Part shown: positions 1 through 8,121 of the stretch, in pieces
Layout of the letters: each line of letters begins with the position of its first letter
How positions within the stretch are numbered: the first letter of the stretch is position 1
Translations under genes and position numbers: made by a program
The notes under the pieces: generated by a model
The model's input: the letters and a program-made list of their open reading frames with translations, nothing else
Told to the model about the DNA's origin: nothing
Databases searched by the model: none
Source: Sebaldella termitidis ATCC 33386
GTDB lineage: Bacteria; Fusobacteriota; Fusobacteriia; Fusobacteriales; Leptotrichiaceae
Length of the DNA stretch: 64,000 bases
Reading direction: 5' to 3'
Assembly: GCF_000024405.1 (NCBI RefSeq)
Contig: NC_013517.1
Location: 1,984,001-2,048,000, forward strand

Positions 1-11
1 TAAAATAAAAG

Positions 12-52
12 GGCTTTATGGGAATAATTATTTTAATAATTCCTATAAAGCC
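12..52 (-). terminator. Intrinsic terminator of the ABC-F gene
   Basis: An imperfect inverted repeat pairs GGCTTTATGGGAAT with ATTCCTATAAAGCC. Read on the minus strand it is followed by a CTTTTATTTTA tract, just after the stop codon of the minus-strand ABC-F gene. Confidence 0.7.
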
Positions 53-71
53 GGATCTTTTTTAGTATGTT

Positions 72-1697
72 CTAATTTTCGCCGTATAATTCTTCAAGTC
101 TTTTTTGCACATTTTCATCGTCTATATATTCGTCATATTCCATCATTTTATCTACAAGTCCGTTTGGCGTGATCTCTATGATTCTGTTTGCCACTGTCTG
201 TATAAACTCATGGTCATGAGTAGTAAATAATATAGTTCCCGGAAATTTGATAAGAGATTTATTCAGTGAAGTAATAGATTCCAAATCCAGATGATCAGTA
301 GGATTATCCAGTAATAACACATTGGAATTGGAAAGCATCATTTTGGAAAGCATACATCTTACTTTTTCTCCACCGGAAAGTACTTTGGCTTTTTTCGTAG
401 CTTCTTCGCCTGAGAAAAGCATTCTTCCAAGAAATCCTCTCAGATACTGTTCGTGCTGATCTTCTGAAAACTGTCCCAGCCATTCTATAAGGGTCAGATC
501 AGAGTTTTCAAAAAATTCTGTATTATCTTTCGGAAAATAACTCTGTGATGTAGTAACTCCCCATTCATATGTACCGGAATCAGGCTCAAGTTCACCTGCA
601 AGTATCTGGAAAAGAGTAGTTTTAGCTATATCGTTTCTAGATAAAATAACCACTTTATCATTGGTATTTACAGTAAAAGTAAGGTTATCCAGTACTTTTA
701 CGCCGTCGATTGATTTGGTAAGTCCTTCTACTTTCAGCAGATTATTTCCTGCTTCCCTTTCAGGCTTAAATTCAATAAACGGATATTTTCTGTTAGAAAT
801 CTGCATATCCTCAAACTGTAATTTTTCCAGCTGTTTCTTTCTGCTGGTAGCCTGCTTCGACTTAGAGGCATTGGCACTGAAACGTGCGATAAATTCCTGT
901 AATTCTTTTCTTTTCTGATCTATTTTTTTATTCTGGTTTCTTGTAAGCTCCAGCATTAACTGGTTAGACTCATACCAGAAATCATAGTTTCCTACGTACA
1001 TTTTTATTTTACCAAAGTCAATATCTGCTATATGTGTACATACCTTATTCAAAAAGTGTCTGTCATGGGAAACTACTAAAACTGTAGTTTCGTCAAGCTC
1101 CATAAGAAAGTTTTCCAGCCACTCCACAGCTTTTATGTCAAGACCGTTAGTAGGCTCATCCAGAAGCAGGATATCGGGATTACCGAAAAGTGCCTGTGCC
1201 AGAAGAACTTTTACTTTATCCGGTTCTGTGAGCTCTTTCATAAGCTTGTGGTGGTATTCCGCACTAAGACCTAATCCGATAAGCATTTTTTCTGCATTTG
1301 TTTCTGCTTCCCATCCGTCAAGCTCGGCAAATTCTCCTTCGAGTTCTGCGGCTTTCATACCGTCCTCATCTGTAAATTCCGTCTTAGAATATATAGCATC
1401 CTTTTCCTGCATTATTTCATAAAGTTTTTGATGTCCCATCATAACTACATTCAGAACACTTTCTTCCTCATATGCAAAGTGATCCTGTTTCAGAAAAGAC
1501 ATTCTTTTATTTGGTGCTGATATAACTTCACCTTCGGTAGAGTCTATTTCTCCTGATAATATTTTCAAAAATGTAGACTTACCTGCACCGTTCGCTCCTA
1601 TTATACCGTAACAGTTACTGGGTGTGAATTTTATGTTTACATCTTCAAATAATTTTCTTCCTCCAAATCTGAGTGATAAATTGCTTGTTGAAATCAA
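72..1697 (-). CDS. ABC-F family ATPase (YkpA/YbiT-like), second ATP site degenerate
   Basis: This soluble protein of 541 aa has two ABC ATPase domains and no membrane segments, the layout of ABC-F translation factors that act on the ribosome. NBD1 has a complete P-loop (GANGAGKST, residues 34-42) and LLLDEPT (Glu181). The linker has the ARFSANASKSKQATSR signature (about 271-286). NBD2 has an intact LSGGEKVR signature (440-447), but its P-loop reads SRNDIAKTT (353-361) and its Walker B ends LLLDNPTDHLD, placing Asn465 where the catalytic Glu is expected. The start is TTG at 1697 behind an AGGAGGG ribosome site. The family call is secure. The cellular role, resistance or general translation, cannot be told from sequence. 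Confidence 0.93.
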   Translation of the reverse strand: MISTSNLSLRFGGRKLFEDVNIKFTPSNCYGIIGANGAGKSTFLKILSGEIDSTEGEVISAPNKRMSFLKQDHFAYEEESVLNVVMMGHQKLYEIMQEKDAIYSKTEFTDEDGMKAAELEGEFAELDGWEAETNAEKMLIGLGLSAEYHHKLMKELTEPDKVKVLLAQALFGNPDILLLDEPTNGLDIKAVEWLENFLMELDETTVLVVSHDRHFLNKVCTHIADIDFGKIKMYVGNYDFWYESNQLMLELTRNQNKKIDQKRKELQEFIARFSANASKSKQATSRKKQLEKLQFEDMQISNRKYPFIEFKPEREAGNNLLKVEGLTKSIDGVKVLDNLTFTVNTNDKVVILSRNDIAKTTLFQILAGELEPDSGTYEWGVTTSQSYFPKDNTEFFENSDLTLIEWLGQFSEDQHEQYLRGFLGRMLFSGEEATKKAKVLSGGEKVRCMLSKMMLSNSNVLLLDNPTDHLDLESITSLNKSLIKFPGTILFTTHDHEFIQTVANRIIEITPNGLVDKMMEYDEYIDDENVQKRLEELYGEN

Positions 1698-1924
1698 TGA
1701 AAGCCCTCCTAAAAATTAAAATATTCATTCCTATTATAGCAGAGATTTCTGCCATAAACAAGTTATTGTTACTGTAAATACATTTCTTTCAAATAATGCA
1801 GAGATAATTAAAATTTTTTATTATATTATTTTTCAATACTTTGACTGGTAAAGAAAAAAAAATTTATACTTTCCTTTCTTTTTTTGAAAATAATTGATAG
1901 AATATGGGAGAAGAGGTGATATCA

Positions 1925-2689
1925 GTGAGAGCAAATTTTCATACACATAATTACAGGTGCGGTCATGCAGAAGGGGATGTGGAGGATTATGTAAAGGAAG
2001 CAATAAAAGAAGGCTACTCAGAAATAGGAATTTCCGATCACTCACCATTGCCGAAATATCATTTTGACAGAATGGGAATGAACGAACTGGAAGGTTATCT
2101 GGGGGAAATACGCGAGGCACAGAGAAAATATAACGGTAAAATAACTATTTATAAATCTTTGGAAATAGAGTATTTTGAAGATTTGGAAGATTATTACAGA
2201 GAGCTTGCCCAAAAACTGGATTATCTGCTTTTAGGGCTTCATACATACGTGGTAAACGGAAAACTGCGTGATTCTTGGATAATAAATACAGATGAGGATA
2301 TGATAAATTATGCATTACATATGGAAAAAGCCATGAAATCAAAGCTGTTTCAGATAGCGGCGCATCCTGATTTATATATGTCAAGGCGCATGACATGGAG
2401 CAGAGCGGCGGAAGATGCAGCACATATAATATGCAGAGCAGCAGCCGAAACAGGTACGGTTTTGGAAATAAATGCTAATGGTATAAGAAAAAACCTTATT
2501 TATGATAAAAATCCGAGAAGATATATGTATCCGTATAAGGAATTCTGGGAAGTGGCAAAACAGTATAATGCCGGAATCATAGCAAGTTCTGACTGTCATG
2601 AGCCGGAATCTCTGAATGACGAGGCAATGGAGCTTGCCAGAAAATTTTCGGAAGAACTGGGACTAAAAGTAATAGAAACTATATTTTAA
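1925..2689 (+). CDS. Histidinol-phosphatase-like PHP family hydrolase
   Basis: This PHP-domain metal-dependent phosphoesterase has metal-binding motifs in family order: HTHNYRCGHAEG near the N terminus, SDHSP about 25 residues later, a central AAHPDL and a C-terminal SDCHEP. The length, 254 aa, fits HisJ/HisK-type histidinol-phosphate phosphatases. No other his genes are nearby, so the substrate is not settled. I chose GTG at 1925 because AGAGGTGAT sits six bases upstream. An in-frame ATG at 1904 would add seven residues but has no ribosome site. It is transcribed away from the ABC-F gene. Confidence 0.85.
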   Translation: MRANFHTHNYRCGHAEGDVEDYVKEAIKEGYSEIGISDHSPLPKYHFDRMGMNELEGYLGEIREAQRKYNGKITIYKSLEIEYFEDLEDYYRELAQKLDYLLLGLHTYVVNGKLRDSWIINTDEDMINYALHMEKAMKSKLFQIAAHPDLYMSRRMTWSRAAEDAAHIICRAAAETGTVLEINANGIRKNLIYDKNPRRYMYPYKEFWEVAKQYNAGIIASSDCHEPESLNDEAMELARKFSEELGLKVIETIF

Positions 2690-2817
2690 TTTATAAAGAT
2701 TTTTTGTATTCTGTTCTGTTTTATATTTATATAATGTAAAAACGGGTACAGGTGTTTTGGCATTTGCAGACGGCAGCAGCTGATACACCGGGGAAATACA
2801 CAAAGAAGGAGATTGTA

Positions 2818-3309
2818 ATGGAGGAATTTAGATTTTTAAAACCAAGAAAAATGAAGCATCCGACTACAGGAATAGATCTGGAATATCTGGATAAATCAAA
2901 TGCAGTATGTATAGCTTTATTTAATGAAGAAAAAGACAAAATTTTACTTGTAGAACAATATAGACCGGGAAATAAAGGGCTTATGCTGGAAGTACCGGCA
3001 GGACTTATAGACAGCGGAGAAGATCCAAAAACAGCAGTTTTGAGAGAGATGAGAGAAGAAACAGGCTACTCTGAAGAGGATATAGCTGATTTCAGAGGTC
3101 TTGACGAGGGGCTTTATGCTTCACCGGGATATACAACAGAAAAGCTTTACTTTTTTTCTGCAAGACTAAAAGATAATAATATAAAACCAAAAGAACTGAA
3201 TCTTGACCATGGTGAAGATCTGGAAAATGAGTGGGTGGATGTAAAAGATATATTAAAGAAATCTGGTGATTTGAAGACTATTCTGGCTGTCTCCCTTTTT
3301 AAAGATTGA
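2818..3309 (+). CDS. Nudix hydrolase, ADP-ribose pyrophosphatase type
   Basis: The 163-aa protein carries a complete Nudix box starting GLIDSGED and ending REMREETGY, matching GX5EX7REUXEEXGU. A Gly-Tyr-rich SPGYTTEK segment follows, as in ADP-ribose pyrophosphatases (NudF type), which split ADP-ribose to AMP and ribose-5-phosphate. An open frame extends upstream to 2752, but ATG 2818 has the AGAAGGAGA ribosome site and is the likely start. The next gene, mgtE, starts 38 bases downstream and is probably cotranscribed. The exact substrate is inferred from family only. Confidence 0.88.
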   Translation: MEEFRFLKPRKMKHPTTGIDLEYLDKSNAVCIALFNEEKDKILLVEQYRPGNKGLMLEVPAGLIDSGEDPKTAVLREMREETGYSEEDIADFRGLDEGLYASPGYTTEKLYFFSARLKDNNIKPKELNLDHGEDLENEWVDVKDILKKSGDLKTILAVSLFKD

Positions 3310-3347
3310 TAAAAGACAGTAGATTTTTTTTATTGGGAGGTATGGCA

Positions 3348-4700
3348 ATGGATGAAAATGAAGAAGTTGTTGAGGAAATAACAGAAGAAATAGTGAAAAT
3401 ACGGACTAAACACGAGCTGGAAAATTATCTGAAAGAAAATCACTTTATAGATATAGCAGAGAGCTTTGAAGAGCTGGATGACAGCGAGCTAAAAAGAATA
3501 CTAAGCTTAATGAGTGATGAGAATAAAGCCAAAGTAATAGAACAGGCGGATGAAGAGCTTCAGGAAAAAATACTGGAATTATTTTCTGATGAAGAAATAA
3601 TACAGATTTTTTCACATATGTCACCTGATGATATTACAGATATATTAGGGTATATAGAATTTCAAAAGAGAAAATCGATACTTGATAATATGAAAAGATC
3701 AGAAGCCAATAAGCTTCGTGAACTGCTGGGATATGAGGAAGACAGTGCCGGAGGGATAATGACGACAAGATACATTGCCTTCAAAGAAGAGCTTCTGATA
3801 AAAGATATTATGGCTAAAATAAAAATAATCGCCCCAAAAACCGAGGTAATAGAAAAGATTTTTGTACTGAATAATAAGCGTGAGCTTGTAGGTGAAGCTG
3901 ATCTGAGGGATATACTGATTTCTCCCGATGATATGCAGCTGAAGGAAATAAAAAATGAAAATATTATTTCCGTTCATCCTGATGTGGATCAGGAGGATGT
4001 TGCCAGAACAGTTTCTAAGTATGACTTGAAGGTTATACCTGTGGTGAGCCGGCGTAATCAGCTGCTGGGGATAATAACAATAGATGATATTATTGATGTA
4101 ATTCTGGAGGAGGGAACTGAGGATATTCTGAAATTAGGAGGAGTTTCCGAAGAGGAAAATATAAATTCAAAGCTTCTGATTTCTATAAGAAAGAGACTGC
4201 CATGGCTGGTAGTGAATCTTGGTACTGCTTTTCTCGCATCATTTGTAGTGGGATCGTTTCAGGGAACCATTTCCAGAGCTGTAATTCTCGCTACTGCAAT
4301 GCCTATTGTAGCAGGTATGGGAGGAAATGCCGGCACACAGTCGCTGACTGTTACTATAAGAGGGATAGCGCTTGGCGAGCTGAGCATGGTAGATAACAGC
4401 AAAATGGTATTAAAGCAGATATTCGTAGGATTTATAAATGGTGCAGTTCTGGGATCCATAACAGGCTTTATCATGTTTTTGGTAAACAAAAATGTATTTT
4501 TAGGGCTTATAATTTTTCTTGCAATGATAGGCAATCTCACGATAGCCTGTCTGACCGGTTTTTTGATTCCTGTAACATTAAAGCGTTTGAAAATAGATCC
4601 GGCTCTGGCATCAGCAGTTCTGCTTACTACATTTACAGATGTCTGCGGCTTCTTTCTGTTTTTGGGACTGGCACAGATATTTATTCAAAAGCTTATTTAG
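3348..4700 (+). CDS. mgtE: MgtE-type magnesium transporter
   Basis: The 450-aa protein has the MgtE layout: an acidic N-terminal helical domain (about 1-130), two CBS domains (about 130-250, with EDSAGGIMTTRYIA at the start of the pair), a connecting helix and five C-terminal membrane helices. The membrane part contains the pore-family motif GNAGTQS and the stretch PALASAVLLTTFTD. It mediates Mg2+ uptake, and the cytoplasmic domains close the pore when Mg2+ is high (known for the family). ATG 3348 is preferred over ATG 3342 because GGGAGG lies seven bases upstream. It follows the Nudix gene closely and is probably in one transcript. Confidence 0.95.
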   Translation: MDENEEVVEEITEEIVKIRTKHELENYLKENHFIDIAESFEELDDSELKRILSLMSDENKAKVIEQADEELQEKILELFSDEEIIQIFSHMSPDDITDILGYIEFQKRKSILDNMKRSEANKLRELLGYEEDSAGGIMTTRYIAFKEELLIKDIMAKIKIIAPKTEVIEKIFVLNNKRELVGEADLRDILISPDDMQLKEIKNENIISVHPDVDQEDVARTVSKYDLKVIPVVSRRNQLLGIITIDDIIDVILEEGTEDILKLGGVSEEENINSKLLISIRKRLPWLVVNLGTAFLASFVVGSFQGTISRAVILATAMPIVAGMGGNAGTQSLTVTIRGIALGELSMVDNSKMVLKQIFVGFINGAVLGSITGFIMFLVNKNVFLGLIIFLAMIGNLTIACLTGFLIPVTLKRLKIDPALASAVLLTTFTDVCGFFLFLGLAQIFIQKLI

Positions 4701-4758
4701 TCCTTCAGAACATGTATAAAAAAGGGAGTAATCCCATAATTTCGGGTGTGGTGATATA

Positions 4759-5208
4759 ATGGATTTGTTTTTAAGGCTTATACTGGTTTTTCTGGCATAT
4801 TATCTTTATGTATCTTATTATAAGTCAGTAAAGATAAAGACCGAAAAACTGGAAGAGATGAACGGCGAGTTTATCTTTACATATTTATCTTATATTATGA
4901 AAAAAGAGATGTATTTTGATATATATGAAGTGGAAACTGTGAGTTTTTCTAAAATGATAATAAAAAATAAAGAGTTTTCCAGGCTTACACTGGTAATAAC
5001 TTTGGAAAATAATGATATAATAAGGCTTTTTAATAAAAGAAACGCAATAATATTCTTTAAGAGCTGTAAGGAGAATTCTCCGGTTTTATATGAGGAAATT
5101 TTTGTGAAATCCGATATTTTCGGGGGAATGCCCGGCTTTTTTGGTCTTACATCATTAAGAGATATAGTAGAAAACGAAATAAAAAGACTGGAAGAAGAGG
5201 AGAGATAA
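4759..5208 (+). CDS. Membrane-anchored protein of unknown function
   Basis: This is a 149-aa protein with one N-terminal membrane helix (about residues 3-22, LRLILVFLAYYLYVSYY) and a soluble domain of alternating hydrophobic strands and charged turns. I recognise no enzyme motif. The ATG is preceded only by a weak GGTGATAT ribosome site. It lies 58 bases after mgtE and may be read from the same transcript. Codon use matches its neighbours. Confidence 0.7.
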   Translation: MDLFLRLILVFLAYYLYVSYYKSVKIKTEKLEEMNGEFIFTYLSYIMKKEMYFDIYEVETVSFSKMIIKNKEFSRLTLVITLENNDIIRLFNKRNAIIFFKSCKENSPVLYEEIFVKSDIFGGMPGFFGLTSLRDIVENEIKRLEEEER

Positions 5209-5323
5209 TAAGTAGGGTGGATTATCAGCAGAGATGGTATAAAAGTTATGGAGATATTATAAAGAAATATTGAAGTATTCATCTCCTTGATATAAGAATA
5301 AAAATAATAGGTGTTGGGGAAAA

Positions 5324-5878
5324 ATGATAGAATATGCTAAATATACATTAAACATAAGAAAAATGAAAGTGAACGATTTGAAATTTGAAAAAAAGATGAA
5401 TAATATTTTAATGTTCATAACAGTGTCAGCAACACTGATTTTTATTGTTTTCTTGGATTTTTTTGAAAATCCAAGTCTGTGGATGGATATTTTAGGATTA
5501 TCTTTTGTTGTTATAGTTCTGTTTGTAGAAAAGTTATTTGAACGAAAAAAAATTCTTTTCGATGGCGAGAGTGATTTGGAAGTGAAAAGGGATAATTTTT
5601 ATTTTTATAAAGATGGAGAAATGAAATTGGAATTACTGTATAAAAATACAGACATAAAATATAGGAAAACCATACAAAAAGATATGAAAATGATTATACA
5701 TGATTGTGGAGAAATATATTATTTTTATATAAAGAAAGATTATAATATTTCAGGATATGAGAAACTGTATTTTGATCTTGAGGAAACAGATTATCATGAA
5801 AAAATTCCTATATTAAAAGAAATCATATTTAAAATAGTTATTCTTGGAATTACGGCAGCAATCATTTTAATGCAGTGA
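5324..5878 (+). CDS. Membrane protein of unknown function
   Basis: The 184-aa protein has two membrane helices near the N terminus (about 27-46 and 52-69), a charged soluble domain (about 75-160) and a hydrophobic C-terminal tail (about 165-183). The soluble part is rich in short beta-like stretches and resembles in layout the PH-like domains of YcxB-type membrane proteins. That resemblance is only a visual impression. No catalytic motif is visible. The upstream ribosome site is weak (TTGGGGA). Confidence 0.7.
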   Translation: MIEYAKYTLNIRKMKVNDLKFEKKMNNILMFITVSATLIFIVFLDFFENPSLWMDILGLSFVVIVLFVEKLFERKKILFDGESDLEVKRDNFYFYKDGEMKLELLYKNTDIKYRKTIQKDMKMIIHDCGEIYYFYIKKDYNISGYEKLYFDLEETDYHEKIPILKEIIFKIVILGITAAIILMQ

Positions 5879-6026
5879 TGTAAATATTGCTTGGATAAAC
5901 ATAAATCCTGAATAAAAGCACTATAGAACAGGAGCAGACGGGAAAAAAGAATAATTTACATATCCGTTAAAAAATGATATATTAATTTTTATAGAAATGA
6001 AATATTTATGATAAAGAGGAAACATA

Positions 6027-6707
6027 ATGAAAAAAGAAATAATACTCGGATATGAAGTAGAGAGAAAGAAAATAAAAAATATAAATTTACGGATTTATCC
6101 TGACAGGAGAATTTACATATCAGCACCGTTGAATCTTCATACTGACTATATAGAAAATTTTATAAGATCAAAAAAAGGATGGATTGACGAAGTTCAGAAA
6201 AGGCTTGATAATCTTCCTAAAAGTACAGAGCTGCAGTATGTAACAGGAGAAAAGCTGAGTTATCTCGGGAGGCTCTATGAGCTCGAGGTAAATAACGGGA
6301 ATGAGAACAGGATTTATTTTAATAATGAAAAATTTATAATGATTATAAAAGAAGATATACATGAATTAAAGAAAAAAATAGTGGAAAAATGGTATTTTGA
6401 GAAGGCGAAAGTCCTGTTTCCGAAGATTATGGACAAATATTTGAATCTACTGGGGGAGAGAACAGAGCATCTTTCAATAAAAAAAATGAAAACAAGATGG
6501 GGTTCGTGCAATCACAGAAAAAAATATATAAACCTTAATCTAGAACTGGTAAAAAAACCAATACCCTGTATAGAATACGTAGTTCTCCATGAAATAGCAC
6601 ATTTGAGACACCCTAATCACAGCAGGGATTTTTATCATCATATAGAAAAATACATGCCTGACTACAGGCAGAGAGAAAAACTTCTGAAGGAGTACAGAAT
6701 ATATTAA
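6027..6707 (+). CDS. YgjP-type zinc metallopeptidase (M48/DUF45)
   Basis: The 226-aa protein ends with the motif LHEIAHLRHPNHSRDFY, which gives the HExxH zinc site plus the downstream conserved His and Asp of the YgjP/DUF45 family. The upstream TRWGSCNHRKKYINLNLEL stretch is also typical of this family. There is no signal peptide, so it should be cytoplasmic. The start is ATG 6027 behind AGAGGAAA. It is followed after 32 bases by the cyclophilin gene. Its physiological substrate is unknown. Confidence 0.88.
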   Translation: MKKEIILGYEVERKKIKNINLRIYPDRRIYISAPLNLHTDYIENFIRSKKGWIDEVQKRLDNLPKSTELQYVTGEKLSYLGRLYELEVNNGNENRIYFNNEKFIMIIKEDIHELKKKIVEKWYFEKAKVLFPKIMDKYLNLLGERTEHLSIKKMKTRWGSCNHRKKYINLNLELVKKPIPCIEYVVLHEIAHLRHPNHSRDFYHHIEKYMPDYRQREKLLKEYRIY

Positions 6708-6739
6708 TATAAAAACAGCAAAAACAGAAAGGAATAAAA

Positions 6740-7333
6740 ATGAAAAAAATCACAATAATTTTATTGATTTTTATGTTATCATTATTATCAACAGCTAACA
6801 AAATAAATAAGGAGGAGAAAGAGATGTCTGGTATTACAGCAGTAATAAAAACTAATAAGGGAACTATGAATCTGGTGCTGTTTCCTGAAAAGGCACCTGT
6901 AACAGTTGCCAGCTTTGTGAATCTGGCAAAACACGGTTATTATAACGGGTTAAAATTTCACAGGGTAATAGAGGACTTTATGGCACAGGGAGGAGACCCT
7001 ACAGGAACAGGTTCGGGAGGACCCGGATATAAATTTGAGGATGAGGTATATAACGGACTGGACTTTTCCGAGCCCGGGAAACTGGCTATGGCTAATGCAG
7101 GACCCGGAACAAACGGCAGTCAGTTCTTTATAACAACTGTGCAGACAACATGGCTGAACAATAAGCATACTATCTTCGGAGAATTAAAATCAGAGGAAGA
7201 TATGAATATCCTAAAATCAATCACACAGGGAGATATAATAGAACAGATTACTATAAGCGGAGACGGTACGGAAAAGCTTCTTGAAGAAAAGAAAGCAAGA
7301 ATAGAGGAATGGAATAAAATACTCGGATATTAA
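6740..7333 (+). CDS. Peptidyl-prolyl isomerase, cyclophilin type, possible dual start
   Basis: Residues from about 32 onward form a compact cyclophilin with FHRVIEDFMAQGGDPTGTG, GTNGSQFFI and NNKHTIFGE, the active-site segments that catalyse proline cis-trans isomerisation. The full frame (197 aa) begins with a 20-residue hydrophobic leader that looks like a signal peptide (KITIILLIFMLSLLSTA). Within the frame, ATG 6824 (Met29) is preceded by a very strong GGAGGAGA ribosome site and would give a 169-aa cytoplasmic form. Both products may be made. The full frame is given here because its own start has AGAAAGGAA upstream. Confidence 0.9.
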   Translation: MKKITIILLIFMLSLLSTANKINKEEKEMSGITAVIKTNKGTMNLVLFPEKAPVTVASFVNLAKHGYYNGLKFHRVIEDFMAQGGDPTGTGSGGPGYKFEDEVYNGLDFSEPGKLAMANAGPGTNGSQFFITTVQTTWLNNKHTIFGELKSEEDMNILKSITQGDIIEQITISGDGTEKLLEEKKARIEEWNKILGY

Positions 7334-7346
7334 CAAACCGTTTGTT
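7332..7346. promoter_or_regulatory. Palindrome overlapping the lipoprotein promoter (possible operator)
   Basis: AACAAAC-C-GTTTGTT is a perfect 7+7 palindrome with a one-base centre. Its right half covers the -35 box of the promoter at 7342-7370, the position expected for a repressor site. No regulator gene adjoins it. Confidence 0.4.
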
Positions 7347-7370
7347 TGATAAAGAGATATATGGTATAAT
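7342..7370 (+). promoter_or_regulatory. Promoter of the small lipoprotein gene
   Basis: TTGTTT and TATAAT are separated by 17 bases, and TGG directly precedes the -10 box (extended -10). Confidence 0.65.
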
Positions 7371-7397
7371 TAATTAACAAATTTTGGAGGTAGACAA

Positions 7398-7547
7398 ATG
7401 AAAAAGTTATTTTTAATAATAATATCTGCTGTTTTGCTGACATCATGTGCAAGTGTACATCACAGCTGCAATTCCAGCAAAAAGAACCCAAAATGTAATA
7501 CCAGTATTGATCTTTCGGCACCGAATGTAGATATAAATATAAAATAA
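7398..7547 (+). CDS. Small lipoprotein of 49 aa
   Basis: An ATG behind TTTTGGAGG opens a 49-codon frame. The protein has a short charged start (MKK), a hydrophobic core and the lipobox LLTSC (Cys17), so the mature lipoprotein is only about 33 residues. The mature part has two further cysteines (HHSCNSSKKNPKC) and ends in a polar tail. It has its own extended -10 promoter and a strong terminator, so it is a separate transcription unit. The function is unknown. The layout is reminiscent of entericidin-like and other tiny lipoproteins but does not match them specifically. Confidence 0.75.
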   Translation: MKKLFLIIISAVLLTSCASVHHSCNSSKKNPKCNTSIDLSAPNVDINIK

Positions 7548-7554
7548 ATTAGAG

Positions 7555-7590
7555 AAATATACTCTGGCATTTTGTCAGAGTATATTTTTT
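7555..7590 (+). terminator. Intrinsic terminator after the small lipoprotein gene
   Basis: A perfect 12-bp stem AAATATACTCTG / CAGAGTATATTT with a 9-base loop runs into a T tract. Confidence 0.85.
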
Positions 7591-7708
7591 AGGTAATAAA
7601 TACAGGGGATTTTAAAGAAATATACATATGAATATAAAATGAAACAGCAGTTTGTCCGAGCTAAAATAATTTTATAGTCTGCAAAATATAAAAGTAAAGA
7701 AAAAATAC

Positions 7709-7737
7709 TTGACAATGAAACTGTGATTAGATATAAT
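7709..7737 (+). promoter_or_regulatory. Promoter of ylxM-ffh-rpsP
   Basis: Consensus TTGACA (7709-7714) and TATAAT (7732-7737) are separated by exactly 17 bases. The predicted +1 is about 7743-7745, only three to five bases before the ylxM ATG at 7748, so the transcript would be nearly leaderless. Confidence 0.85.
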
Positions 7738-7747
7738 AGTCTGTGTT

Positions 7748-8077
7748 ATGGATAAATTAGCCGATTTTTTAAAGTATTCAAATTTATTTTTTTATTATAA
7801 AAATTTATTTAGCAAAAAACAGAAGATATATCTGGAGCTGTATTTTGAAGAGGATTATTCCTTCAGTGAAATAGCCGAGGAATACGGAGTTACCAGACAG
7901 GCCGTTTTTGATAATATAAAACGGGGCATGAAGCAGCTGGATGATTATGAAAATAAATTAAACATATACAAAAGAGATCTGGATCTGAAAGACAGACTTC
8001 TGGAACTGAGGAGCAGCTTTACCAGTGAAGAACTCGAAAGAATAATAACAGAGCTCGGATTTGACGAGGAAGAATAG
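7748..8077 (+). CDS. ylxM: YlxM/p13-like helix-turn-helix protein linked to SRP
   Basis: The 109-aa protein has a sigma-70 region-4-like helix-turn-helix (FSEIAEEYGVTRQAVFDNIK, about residues 37-56) followed by a charged helical tail, the layout of YlxM proteins. The gene stands directly before ffh, as in many Firmicutes and Mollicutes, where YlxM is a signal recognition particle component or regulator. There is no ribosome binding site before the ATG, and the promoter -10 box ends 11 bases upstream, suggesting leaderless translation. Confidence 0.9.
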   Translation: MDKLADFLKYSNLFFYYKNLFSKKQKIYLELYFEEDYSFSEIAEEYGVTRQAVFDNIKRGMKQLDDYENKLNIYKRDLDLKDRLLELRSSFTSEELERIITELGFDEEE

Positions 8078-8121
8078 TCGTTTTTGAGTGAATAATAATG
8101 TGATAATTATGAGGTGTTTTA

